Shown here one piece after another: positions 1 through 7,994 of a stretch of DNA of 64,000 nucleotides. The stretch's first letter is position 1; the number at the start of each line of letters is the position of its first letter. The stretch comes from Pontiella desulfatans (GTDB lineage Bacteria > Verrucomicrobiota > Kiritimatiellia > Kiritimatiellales > Pontiellaceae), in the NCBI RefSeq assembly GCF_900890425.1, contig NZ_CAAHFG010000001.1, positions 2,294,001 to 2,358,000 on the forward strand, in the 5' to 3' direction. Below the pieces are notes generated by a model, which had not been told where the DNA came from, ran no database searches, and saw nothing but the letters and a program-made list of their open reading frames with translations. The translations under genes and the position numbers were made by a program.

Positions 1-1
1 A

Positions 2-535
2 GCCTGCACCGGAGAGCCACATAGTGAACCGTTACTCCTCATCCCTCTAACCGTACTCGACTTTCTATGTATCCATCCATTCACAGACGGTAATGGACGC
101 ATCGCACGGCTACTTACACTGCTGTTGCTCTACCACTTCAACTACGATGTTGGACGCTACATCAGCCTTGAACGTATATTTGAACAATCCAAGGAAACGT
201 ATTACGAATCTCTGGAAGCCAGTTCTCAGAACTGGCATACAGGCCGACACAACCCGAATCCATGGCTCAACTATTTTTGGGGAACTCTCCTTCGCGCCTA
301 TGGCGAATTTGAAGAACGAGTAGGCACCATTTCCAAAGGAAAAGGAACCAAGACCGAACTCATCCGCCAGGCGGTGGAACGAAGAATCGGCCCATTCGCA
401 ATTTCCGATGTAGAATCAGATTGTCCAGGAATAAGCCGCGACATGGTTCGTCTCGTCCTGCGCCAACTCCGTGACGAAGGAGTTATCAGTTCGCGCGGGA
501 AAGGACGCGGTGCGAAATGGATGAAGAACCAATAG
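2..535 (+). CDS. Fic-domain protein with C-terminal winged helix (5' partial)
   Basis: The reading frame is open from the left window edge and carries the Fic signature HPFTDGNGRIAR at 74-109, which is the HPFxxGNGRxxR active-site loop. Fic enzymes transfer AMP or related groups to target proteins; the motif histidine is the catalytic base. The last 70 residues look like a winged-helix DNA-binding domain, as in many bacterial Fic proteins (ISRDMVRLVLRQLRDEGVIS resembles a recognition helix). Only the C-terminal part is visible, so no inhibitory helix or partner can be assessed. The gene ends 129 bp before the IS3 element. An internal ATG at 125 would cut off the catalytic loop and is rejected as the start. 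The family is clear; the target is unknown. Confidence 0.85.
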   Translation, partial: ACTGEPHSEPLLLIPLTVLDFLCIHPFTDGNGRIARLLTLLLLYHFNYDVGRYISLERIFEQSKETYYESLEASSQNWHTGRHNPNPWLNYFWGTLLRAYGEFEERVGTISKGKGTKTELIRQAVERRIGPFAISDVESDCPGISRDMVRLVLRQLRDEGVISSRGKGRGAKWMKNQ

Positions 536-693
536 CCAGAGATTTCTTATTAGATCTCCTTGAATTTTTCGAACGCGAAACTTGCTTGCCAAATAAGTGT
601 AACTTATGTGAAAAACACCATTGTAAACGCATAGCGATGCAGAAGAGCGCAGAATGCATTGGCTTGGGTCCCAAAACTGGTCCACCCGTTGTG

Positions 694-1617
694 TTAGCCC
701 GGCACCAGGTTATAGGTTAAATATCTATCCAGTATAGTGGCGTTGTCAAGGCGGGGTCGGAGGGAGGCCGGAGGCCGACCGCAGAGCACGCCTTGGGTGA
801 CCATCGCAAAGCCTTTCGGTGTTTCAAGTTTCAAGCTCCTGTGCGGACGAACATGGTTGTATTCGATTCGCCAGTCTTCGATGACGACCCTTGCTTCCGA
901 CAGCGTCCATAGCTGTTCCCGTTCAAGGCATTCTTCCCTCAGCCTGCTATGGAAGCTTTCAATGAATCCATTCTGCCATGGACTGCCTGGATCAATGTAG
1001 AGCGTCCTGATGCCGGCACAGCGCAGCCACTGCTGCAACGACTGCTCGATGAACTCCGAACCGTTGTCGCTTCGGATATACTCAGGAGCACCATGCAGCT
1101 CGATTAGGCGGAACACCTGGTTAAGGACATCTTTGGCCTGGATGCGCCGGGCAACATGGATCAGGTGGCATTCCCGGGTATGCTCATCCACCACGGTCAG
1201 CATTTTAAGCCGTCCGCCACGGACCGTACGGTCATGAATAAAGTCCCAGGTCCATACGTGGCCCCGGTGATCCGCCTTCGTCGGCAGGCCTGTAGAAAGG
1301 CCCTGCCTGCGCCGTTTAGGCTTTCGCTTTGGTACCCGCAGGTCCAGCTCACGTCGAATCCGTTGAACCATCCGCTTACCCACCTTCCAACCGTCCTCCT
1401 GCAGCAGTTTGGTAATCTTCGGATAGCCCCAGCGACGATGCTTCAATGAATAGCGTTTCACGGCAGCCCGCAGGTGCTTCGTCCATGCATCCGGCTCCTT
1501 GGCTTGGTACCGGAAGGTGGATCGGTGGATCTTGAAATAGCGACAGGCCTGACGCCCGGAACAGCGGCCCTGGGTCACAAAGCCCAGAGCCACCTGTCGT
1601 TTATGCCCCGGACTCAA
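694..1617 (-). CDS. IS3-family transposase OrfB (DDE integrase)
   Basis: 307 residues with an HTH_21-like N-terminal part (RWGYPKITKLL) and an rve-type catalytic core. The DDE residues are visible in WDFIHD, RSDNGSEF and NGFIESFHSRLREE. The nominal start is TTG at 1617, overlapping the orfA stop (TTGA). This protein is normally made as an OrfAB fusion by -1 frameshifting, so independent initiation is doubtful. The C-terminus after the HRSLKLETPKGF motif is of normal length, so the gene appears intact and could be active. Confidence 0.93.
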   Translation of the reverse strand: MSPGHKRQVALGFVTQGRCSGRQACRYFKIHRSTFRYQAKEPDAWTKHLRAAVKRYSLKHRRWGYPKITKLLQEDGWKVGKRMVQRIRRELDLRVPKRKPKRRRQGLSTGLPTKADHRGHVWTWDFIHDRTVRGGRLKMLTVVDEHTRECHLIHVARRIQAKDVLNQVFRLIELHGAPEYIRSDNGSEFIEQSLQQWLRCAGIRTLYIDPGSPWQNGFIESFHSRLREECLEREQLWTLSEARVVIEDWRIEYNHVRPHRSLKLETPKGFAMVTQGVLCGRPPASLRPRLDNATILDRYLTYNLVPG

Positions 1618-1880
1618 AGCTTTTTTTCGATCGCCTCCTGCAGGATCTCCATGCCCAGCACCTGATCGGCTACAATCTTCTTCAGTCGCCGGTTCTCCGC
1701 TTCGAGCTCCTTGAGCCGCTTGGCCTGCTTCACTTCCAGCAGCCCGAGTTCCTTCTTCCAGCGGTAAAACGTCTGCTCAGAGATGTTATACTCATCACAC
1801 ACCTGCAGGACGGTCAGCTCCCCATCCGCTTTGCGCAGGATACGGACCTTCTCTTCTATGCTTCTTCTCTTGCCCTTCAT
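1614..1880 (-). CDS. IS3-family transposase OrfA (helix-turn-helix, leucine zipper)
   Basis: 88 residues starting at the ATG at 1880 (MKGKRRSIEEKVRILR). A longer frame runs up to 2027, but it crosses the terminal repeat into istB and is not real. The first half is an HTH that binds the IS ends (VCDEYNISEQTFYRWKK). The second half is a heptad leucine zipper (RLKELEAENRRLKKIVAD) used for multimerisation with OrfAB. It ends EKKL at the frameshift site. The sequence resembles the IS407 subgroup. Confidence 0.92.
   Translation of the reverse strand: MKGKRRSIEEKVRILRKADGELTVLQVCDEYNISEQTFYRWKKELGLLEVKQAKRLKELEAENRRLKKIVADQVLGMEILQEAIEKKL
1620..1626 (-). other. Programmed -1 frameshift site of IS3 orfA/orfB
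   Basis: On the minus strand the heptamer A AAA AAG lies in the orfA frame (GAA AAA AAG CTT TGA), immediately before the orfA stop. Slipping back one base continues into orfB (AAA AAA GCT TTG AGT). This is the canonical X XXY YYZ arrangement of IS3-family elements. No downstream pseudoknot was checked. Confidence 0.8.
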
Positions 1881-1945
1881 CTTGTCTGGCTCCTTGGGTT
1901 GAGGCGCCCAGACTAACGCATTACGTGGGCCAGTTTTCGTGGACA

Positions 1946-2091
1946 CTGCCACGCAGCAAATAGGTCGAGTAATCGGCCCGTTCGGCCTGGCAGACCGAGG
2001 CCATCTTGCGGTGCTCCCGCAGGACACTCGGCAGCTTCAGCGTTTTAAGGTAGTGCTCGAGCAGTACATGCGACGGGGTCTTCGTGCTCAT
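1946..2091 (-). pseudogene. istB: IstB helper ATPase, 3' truncated
   Basis: The ATG at 2091 overlaps the istA stop (ATGA) and is preceded by GGAGG. The visible N-terminus reads MSTKTPSHVLLEHYLKTL and later ASVCQAERADYSTYLL, typical of IstB. The coding sequence stops after about 48 codons at the IS3 terminal repeat. The Walker A and B ATPase motifs would lie downstream and are absent, so the helper protein is lost. Confidence 0.85.
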
Positions 2092-3590
2092 GCGCCCACC
2101 TCCTGTCCGAGCAGACGGTTGTAGTCGGCCACATCGACGCAGTCCACCTGGACCTCTCGTAGATGCTCATGGCCGTCGAGGCTGAACCGGGTGCATCGCC
2201 ATTCCGGCCGGGGAATGAGGAACTGGGCAATGGCGTCTCGGGAGGAGGCCCCGCAACGCAGCCCCTGCTCAACGGCCCGGGCCAGTTCCTTGGGTGAATG
2301 CTTTTCGAGCAGACGCAGCACCTTGATGTACTCCCGGGTTCCTTCGCCATCGAGATCGGCCTCCAGCCTGCTGCGCAGATCCCGAAAGCAGGATGGCAGT
2401 TTCCAGTCTTCCAATGGCCGGGCGTGGTCGAGCCCGCCGGGCTTGCGTTCGAGCAGTGCGAGATAGTGCACGGGGTTGAAATGAACGCCGGCCTTGCCCC
2501 ACAACCGGGGATGTTCGGCAATGCATTCATCGCCCCGGCAGACCACAATCCGGTCGATATAGCCCTTGACCACCGTTTCGTAGTGGGCGTAGCGCACGGG
2601 CACCGAATAATCGTTGCCGTCGAAACGCACGAGCGACAAGGAGCTGGCGGTGCAGGTTCGCACCCGGCAGGACTCGAACGGCACGACCGGCAGATCAATA
2701 AAACGGCCACGCTCATCGGCCAGCAACTGCCCCTTCGTTCCGTCCTTGCCCCGCAGTTTACGCCCAAGCTCCTCCCGGCAACGCTCTTCAAGCATGCGGT
2801 TGAGCTCATCAAAGCTACGAACCTCCGGCACCGGAACCATGAAGTTGGAACGAGTATAGCGCACCATCGATTCGACCACGCCCTTTTCGTTACCTCGGGC
2901 CACGTTGCAGAAGTGTTCCTTGAACAGATAGTGGCTCTGGAGCTGGAGGAACCCGTCGGTGAGCTTGCGTTGGTGGCGCTTCATCACCTTGGCCACCATC
3001 ACCCGCTCGTTGTCGTAGCTGATACGGCAGGGTACGCCATCGAAAAAGGTGAAGGCCCTCACATGCCCATCCCAGAAAACCTCCGTGCAGATCTTTTCGT
3101 AGGCCTGCACATAAACCGCATCCGAATACGGCAGGCTCATCACGAAAAAAGCGACCTTCCGAAGCTGACCGTTTATTTTAGCCAGGGCATAGCCGAAATC
3201 CATCTGCGCCTCGCCGGGCCGATGAGCCAGCGGAATGTAGACATCCTTCAGACGCACCCGGGCGTTGCGCACGGCATCTTTCACCTGCGTATACCCGCCG
3301 GTGTATCCTTCCTCTTTCAGGCGATCAAAAATCCGCTTGGCCGTATGCCGTTGCTTTTTTGGCAACTCCCGGTCCTGCCGGAGAATCTCGTCGATCCGGC
3401 CGAGAAACGGCCCGATCATGGGCTTCGGCCTCGGCTGGGCCATCCGGTATCCCGGAGGCTTGGGGTGCGCCAGAATCTTCTCCAGCGTCTTGGTGTGAAT
3501 CCTGTACTCGGCCTTAACCTGTCGCTTGCTGACGCCTTCAACAAGCACCTTTCGTCTGATGTCGGTCCACCATTGCATGTCTATGTACAC
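2088..3590 (-). CDS. istA: IS21-family transposase IstA
   Basis: 500 residues, the usual IstA length. The N-terminus holds an HTH (LVEGVSKRQVKAEYRIHTKTLEKIL) of the kind that binds the IS ends. The rve catalytic core follows, with acidic residues in EAQMDFGYALAK, CRISYDNERV and GNEKGVVESMVRYTR. The C-terminal Mu-transposase-like beta domain contains VRFDGNDYSVPVRYAHYE. The gene looks intact, but the downstream istB is truncated, so transposition would need IstB supplied from another copy. Confidence 0.93.
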   Translation of the reverse strand: MYIDMQWWTDIRRKVLVEGVSKRQVKAEYRIHTKTLEKILAHPKPPGYRMAQPRPKPMIGPFLGRIDEILRQDRELPKKQRHTAKRIFDRLKEEGYTGGYTQVKDAVRNARVRLKDVYIPLAHRPGEAQMDFGYALAKINGQLRKVAFFVMSLPYSDAVYVQAYEKICTEVFWDGHVRAFTFFDGVPCRISYDNERVMVAKVMKRHQRKLTDGFLQLQSHYLFKEHFCNVARGNEKGVVESMVRYTRSNFMVPVPEVRSFDELNRMLEERCREELGRKLRGKDGTKGQLLADERGRFIDLPVVPFESCRVRTCTASSLSLVRFDGNDYSVPVRYAHYETVVKGYIDRIVVCRGDECIAEHPRLWGKAGVHFNPVHYLALLERKPGGLDHARPLEDWKLPSCFRDLRSRLEADLDGEGTREYIKVLRLLEKHSPKELARAVEQGLRCGASSRDAIAQFLIPRPEWRCTRFSLDGHEHLREVQVDCVDVADYNRLLGQEVGA

Positions 3591-3671
3591 TCCTTTACCT
3601 CCCGGTTCCGAAACGGTTAGGCAACCACGTTGCCCGATCCGTCCGGAAATCCGGAAGTTTTAGTTGGAGTG

Positions 3672-3724
3672 TTACACTTTTAGACCGCCCCGCCGCCCGG
3701 TGCACTTTTCAACCGGCGTTTACA
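3672..3724 (-). repeat. IS21 terminal region with repeated transposase sites
   Basis: Two related sites lie in the same direction: TTACACTTTTAGACC at 3672-3686 and GTGCACTTTTCAACC at 3700-3714, followed by the outer end GGCGTTTACA. IS21-family ends typically carry several such IstA-binding repeats. The matching end on the istB side is missing. Confidence 0.7.
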
Positions 3725-3788
3725 GTTGCAGCTACCAGAGCGGCACTGGATGTTCGGAAACAATCCCGACGTTTCATATCAGCGTTCC

Positions 3789-5726
3789 TTACACCACAAC
3801 TGAAATCGAGCAGGTCGCTTTCATCCCTTTTTTCCGAGGAAGCTCGATAATAATCGGCACACACTCCATACCGGGCACCATGTTGAAAATGCGGCCTTTC
3901 TCACTTTGCTTAATCTTCATCGGCGCGGTGGATTCCACCACCACGGTTCCTCCGGGCTTATGGATTTCAATGCGCTTGTCGGAGACCCGCGTCACCTTCT
4001 CTCCCGACGCCGACATGATCGGCACCACCAACGAAGCCCCGTTCTGGCTCACGGAGCCGTCTGCGCTTGCTGCATGAATCGTTACTCTCCCGGCATCAAA
4101 CCGATATCCCAGTTTATAGTCCGAAACGTCACCCTTAAGCGGCTGATGTGCCCGATCGTTGAGACTGGCTTTTACATCGAAGCGAATCTGTTTCCCATCG
4201 TCGGCCGTTTTCACGTCCGCTTTAAGATCGTAGAGGTTGGTGAACCACGTCCCCTCCTTCGCCGTTTCAATGCGCGGCGTGAAGGCAAAGTCCTCTCCGG
4301 GCAGCGGCTGCATATTCAATGGCTCAACCATGACATAGTCGGCCATGCTGGCCGCCATGACCGTGCCCACCTTTTCATGGAAAAGCACCGCCAGCGAACC
4401 GCCCGTCGCCTGTTGGATATGCGCTTCGCCTTTCGTTTTGTATTGCGAGTCATAGGCCGATACCGTCCCGCGCCATGGCCCCCGCGCCGTCAGCCACACA
4501 GCCAGTTCGGGAAATTCCTTAATCCCATCCGCGGTCTCACGCGGCAACGGAGTGGATGTATTGACCATCGCCAACTTATCTTTGTTGTCCTGCACAAAGG
4601 CCATGACTTTCGCATGGGCAAACGTATGGTGGATGCAGGGTTTGATGCCGTGCGAAACATAGTGCGGCCCACCGTGCAGCAGGCCGTCCGCCGTGCAACG
4701 CCGCAACAGCTCCGCATTTTTATAGGCCGCCGTTCCGAAGGCCGGATTCCGCCCGGCCATCATGCTGAACCCCGGCTGGCAACCGTCCGACGTCCGGCTG
4801 CCCCAATAGCTCCACTTCGCCTGCCGGGTTCCCCAGCTGTTGTCCCACGCGCCGTCCGGCAGCATGAACTCAAGATGGCTGTTCATGGATGTGGTCAGCA
4901 GCTCCAGCAGCTCGTTATCGTTGACTTCCAGCGCATAAAGGATCGCGCCGTTCAATGACTCTTCCACATTGTAGCCCAAATCCACTGGCAGCAGGTTCCG
5001 TCCGCTCCGGTTGTCATACGGCTTCCCCTCACCAAAAAGCAGTTTATTGGGTTCGGTGAAATAGTTCTTCACGCCTTTGGCGAATTCATGGCTGCGGTCG
5101 ATATACTTCTGCTCATGCAACACATGGCCGATCAGGTAGAATCCGTAAACCGACGTCAGCCCATAGTTCACATTCGTAAAATCGATCCGGGTAAATTGCT
5201 TCCAAAGGTAGCCCTCCGCCGCAAAAGCCAGCCGTTCCTTCCATGCCGCGAGTGTTTCTTCATCCAGGATTACGCCGTGGTAGTGGATCGCTTCCGCCAG
5301 CGCGATCGCCCCGAAAATGGTCGTGCCGTGCCATGACTTTGGAGGAAGGTCGTTCGTCCATCGCCCATCGTCGCCCGTCACATTCTTCGACCAGGCCATG
5401 ACATTGATCGCGGCATCGAGATATTTTTGTTCGCCCGTGGCATGCGCCATGTGCATGAATGGATAAACTGCATCATGGCAACGGGCATGCACCACACCTC
5501 GCTCCGCACAGGCCGGGCACGTCAGCATGCCATGTGTCTTGGGATCGGAAGGAGCATTGATCTGGTTTGCCATCATGCCGTCGCACCAATCCTTCAACAG
5601 GTTATAGGTCAGCGCATCAAAATCATCCGCACTTCCGACCGCAGAAACACTCTTGCACCCGCTCATCGCAAAAGCCAGACCGGCGGAACCCAACGACATG
5701 CTATAGATAAAACTCTTTCGATCCAT
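3789..5726 (-). CDS. Putative alpha/alpha-toroid polysaccharide-degrading lipoprotein
   Basis: 645 residues from the ATG at 5726, which has GAGGAG in front of it. The N-terminus has a lipoprotein signal with lipobox AMSGC, so it is probably membrane anchored. Residues from about 35 to 400 look alpha-helical with recurrent aromatic and histidine motifs (CPACAERGVVHARCHDA, DNSWGTRQAKWSYWGSR, HHTFAHAKVMAF). The remainder is beta-rich. This layout, a helical toroid followed by a beta-sandwich, is common in polysaccharide lyases and some glycoside hydrolases. No family could be named with confidence. It lies 17 bp downstream of a sulfatase gene in the same direction, so desulfation and cleavage of one glycan is a reasonable guess. 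Confidence 0.6.
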   Translation of the reverse strand: MDRKSFIYSMSLGSAGLAFAMSGCKSVSAVGSADDFDALTYNLLKDWCDGMMANQINAPSDPKTHGMLTCPACAERGVVHARCHDAVYPFMHMAHATGEQKYLDAAINVMAWSKNVTGDDGRWTNDLPPKSWHGTTIFGAIALAEAIHYHGVILDEETLAAWKERLAFAAEGYLWKQFTRIDFTNVNYGLTSVYGFYLIGHVLHEQKYIDRSHEFAKGVKNYFTEPNKLLFGEGKPYDNRSGRNLLPVDLGYNVEESLNGAILYALEVNDNELLELLTTSMNSHLEFMLPDGAWDNSWGTRQAKWSYWGSRTSDGCQPGFSMMAGRNPAFGTAAYKNAELLRRCTADGLLHGGPHYVSHGIKPCIHHTFAHAKVMAFVQDNKDKLAMVNTSTPLPRETADGIKEFPELAVWLTARGPWRGTVSAYDSQYKTKGEAHIQQATGGSLAVLFHEKVGTVMAASMADYVMVEPLNMQPLPGEDFAFTPRIETAKEGTWFTNLYDLKADVKTADDGKQIRFDVKASLNDRAHQPLKGDVSDYKLGYRFDAGRVTIHAASADGSVSQNGASLVVPIMSASGEKVTRVSDKRIEIHKPGGTVVVESTAPMKIKQSEKGRIFNMVPGMECVPIIIELPRKKGMKATCSISVVV

Positions 5727-5743
5727 AATGCTCCTCAGTTTAA

Positions 5744-7063
5744 TCAATGCAGCTGCGGGGTTTCCTTGACCCACTCTTCGATCAGCATCCAAAGCTTGGA
5801 AACTTTTTCGGGATGTTTTGTGGCGAGGTTGCTACGGTCATCCGGATCGGCTTTCAGATCATAGAGTTCTTTGCCCTCGGGTTTGGCAATCAGCTTGTCC
5901 CAGCCATCCACCACGACCCAGGCTTTCAAACCATCGACGATATCCCCGCGCTTATCGAGATTGATGTCGTGCTCATAGACATCGACAAAGATGCGGTCGC
6001 GCTTTTTCAAGGCTGACGGAACGCGCAGGTCGAGGCCGGACATCTCCGCTGGCGGCTTAATGCCGCACGCGTGCAGAATGGTTGTGGCAATATCAATATT
6101 GCTGGCCAGCGTTTCCTTATCGCGCAAGGGCTTTACCGTATCCGCGTGGGTGATAAATATCGGCGTGCGAATCCCCGCTTCGTTCGGCTCGCGCTTGGAA
6201 CGGATGGAGCTGTCTTTCCGTTCCGGATTCTGCACCCAGCCATTGTCGCAGGTGTAGACAAAGATGGTGTCTTCATAGAGTCCCTGTTCCTTGAGGTGTT
6301 GCACAATCTGGCCGCACCCTTCATCGAACCAATCAACGTTTGCCCAATACCGCGCGGTGGGTTCGTTGGGCGCGATGTCCTTGTATTTATTGTAGAAGCG
6401 ATCCGGTGCGTCATGCGGCGAGTGCGGAAGGAAGACCCCATACCACAGGAAGAAGGGTTTCTCTTCAGCCTTGGACTTTTCAACGATGTCGTGGAACGGC
6501 TTCATGGTCGCCCGGCCGATCCGCAACCCGACATCGCCGTGTCGCCCGCCCTTGAGCGCATTGCCGTGCGTCATGGCATCGGTGAACCCATGATCCAGCG
6601 GATTTTCCTCCCACCATTTCCCCGTCTGCAGGGTCAGGTATCCATTATCCCGGAGGACTTCGATAAAGGTGGTGCATTCCGCGAAAGGTTCCGTCATCTC
6701 TGTTCGTAGCTCCCCGAACAGTTTTTTATCCGCCTTCCGGTTCGTCCCCTTCGGCATCACCGGATCATTACCGCGAATCCCCGTCTCATGCGGATACAAA
6801 CCCGTAGCGAGACTGGCCAGCGAAGGACGACAGAGCGGTGCCGTGACATATCCCCGCTCATAAAGCAGACCGGCTTCCGCCAGCCTGTCCAGATTCGGGG
6901 TCTGGATATGCTCATGCCCCATAAAGCCATAATCATCCCACCCCTGGTCATCGCTCAGGATAAAGACCACGTTGGGCTGCTTGGCCGAAGCCGTAATGGA
7001 TGCAATGGCAACAATGGCAACTCCCGTTACAACGAGCATCCTTTTAATCTTAAAAGCGTACAT
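5744..7063 (-). CDS. Secreted sulfatase with atypical C-R-P-S-L active-site motif
   Basis: 439 residues from the ATG at 7063, preceded by AAGGAG. A hydrophobic signal peptide covers about residues 8-27. The metal-binding start NVVFILSDDQGWDDYG and the C-terminal region DLKADPDDRSNLA are typical of S1-type sulfatases, which hydrolyse sulfate esters. The residue converted to formylglycine should be Cys78 in LCRPSLASLATG. The expected Arg four residues later is Leu, so maturation or active-site support may differ. It is the first gene of a two-gene operon with the lipoprotein enzyme. The substrate cannot be read from the sequence. Confidence 0.9.
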   Translation of the reverse strand: MYAFKIKRMLVVTGVAIVAIASITASAKQPNVVFILSDDQGWDDYGFMGHEHIQTPNLDRLAEAGLLYERGYVTAPLCRPSLASLATGLYPHETGIRGNDPVMPKGTNRKADKKLFGELRTEMTEPFAECTTFIEVLRDNGYLTLQTGKWWEENPLDHGFTDAMTHGNALKGGRHGDVGLRIGRATMKPFHDIVEKSKAEEKPFFLWYGVFLPHSPHDAPDRFYNKYKDIAPNEPTARYWANVDWFDEGCGQIVQHLKEQGLYEDTIFVYTCDNGWVQNPERKDSSIRSKREPNEAGIRTPIFITHADTVKPLRDKETLASNIDIATTILHACGIKPPAEMSGLDLRVPSALKKRDRIFVDVYEHDINLDKRGDIVDGLKAWVVVDGWDKLIAKPEGKELYDLKADPDDRSNLATKHPEKVSKLWMLIEEWVKETPQLH

Positions 7064-7218
7064 AGTTCTCCTTAGGTAACTTTTCCAACCCCTCTGTGTG
7101 CTTCCCAGAGGTTTAAACCGATCATGGAAATTTATCTCAAAAACAAACCCGCACAGCAATGCAGGCTAAGTTCAAATCGTTGAAATAGCGAGAACTCCGC
7201 CCCTTGTGAAGAAACGTT

Positions 7219-7402
7219 GGGAGCGGGGACTTCTCGCGTGACCATGTTGTACGCACCCCGTGAGCCGGCACATTGTGCCCCTAAGGCTGAGCACCGAATC
7301 GTTCTGCCTCAAAATGTTTCTGCCCGAATCCGGCCTCATGGATGCTTCCAACGGAGCGGGGGCTTTCGTGCCCCCGTCGGGGATAGGAATGTCCCCGCTC
7401 CC
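7219..7402. repeat. Long inverted repeat with internal hairpin
   Basis: GGGAGCGGGGAC at 7219-7230 is exactly complementary to GTCCCCGCTCCC at 7391-7402. Between them a strong hairpin GGGGGC/GCCCCC lies at 7358-7375. The stretch from 7064 to 7545 holds no convincing gene. It appears to be made of dispersed repeat sequence, possibly a miniature element. Confidence 0.5.
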
Positions 7403-7429
7403 GCACAAGACAGGAATCGGCACCGTACC

Positions 7430-7446
7430 GCAGGCGTCCCGCCTGC
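7430..7446. repeat. Short palindromic repeat GCAGGCG-TCC-CGCCTGC
   Basis: A 7-bp perfect stem with a 3-base loop lies in the intergenic stretch. I recall similar GC-rich palindromes scattered between genes in Verrucomicrobia-type genomes, but only this copy is seen here. It could be a REP-like element. Confidence 0.45.
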
Positions 7447-7544
7447 CCCGCCGAACGGGCAACCACCGCGCGCCCCCAAAACCGCTCGCGCTCTTTTGCA
7501 TCTACCCTCAGAAAGGGGTCAAGAAAGGGGTCACCCATTAGAGG

Positions 7545-7994
7545 TTCCGGTCAAACACAAAATACCCTTCCATGGTCGTTTCTCAACGACCTGCTTATTT
7601 CCCTTTTCGTTGATCGGTTCTGCGTTAATCCCCATCGCTGAACGTTTGCTGCCATCAGGGTCTTCGTCGCGTGGTTTGCCGCGTGATTCATCACGTGGTT
7701 GTTCAGTCACCCATCTGGATCTCGGATGCCGGCGGCGAAGGCAACCACCTGCGCTTTGTGCCGCATCCCCATTCCGCTATTGCAGAACCAGAAAACCTTC
7801 TGTACCCGTCCACCGCCCATTCAGTCAAAGTGGTTTGCCTTCGGTCCCGCATCTGCGGGTCCTCCGGGTTTCCAGACCCTTGGGGGCTGGCAACGGGGCA
7901 ACCCCGTTTCAAACGATAGAGTTGGGACGCCGCCGGATTCCAATCAGAACACTGGTTTTACCAGACCCCTTTCCGGTTCCCGGCGGCATCCCGT
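7545..7994 (-). other. Structured non-coding stretch downstream of the IS110-type domain
   Basis: About 450 bp with no convincing gene. It contains several short perfect hairpins: CGTGAT-TC-ATCACG at 7682-7695, CCCGCA-TC-TGCGGG at 7846-7859, GGGT/ACCC at 7866-7879, and AACGGGG-CAA-CCCCGTT at 7892-7908. It lies directly 3' of a reading frame with an IS110-family C-terminus. IS1111-type relatives encode their guide (seek/bridge) RNA in that position. It may therefore hold the remains of such an RNA, or it may be intergenic repeat sequence. The element end was not identified. Confidence 0.35.

Larger units (their letters stand above)
665..1945 (-). mobile_element. IS3-family element (IS407-like)
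   Basis: An element of about 1.28 kb with overlapping orfA and orfB. Imperfect terminal inverted repeats are visible: the left end at 665-685 and the right end at 1925-1945 share AAAACTGG followed by YCCAC, and both outer ends begin TG. The bases just outside (GGCT on the left, CTGC on the right) are not a target duplication. The right end lies inside an istB gene, whose remainder is not found on the left side. This suggests that an IS3-linked deletion or recombination joined the Fic region to a truncated IS21 element. Confidence 0.85.
1946..3724 (-). mobile_element. IS21-family element, truncated in istB
   Basis: It carries a full istA, the first 49 codons of istB, and one end at 3672-3724. 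The istB-proximal end is lost at the IS3 junction, so the element cannot transpose by itself. Its outer end reads TGTAAACGCCGG on the minus strand, which fits the TGT...ACA ends of the family. Confidence 0.85.

Noticed and set aside
1881-2027. N-terminal extension of IS3 OrfA
   Set aside because: It crosses the IS3 terminal repeat into istB; OrfA homology begins at the ATG at 1880.
2298-3620. 440-codon frame opposite istA
   Set aside because: Mirror of a GC-rich real gene with catalytic motifs on the other strand; sequence is His/Pro/Ala-rich without domain signs.
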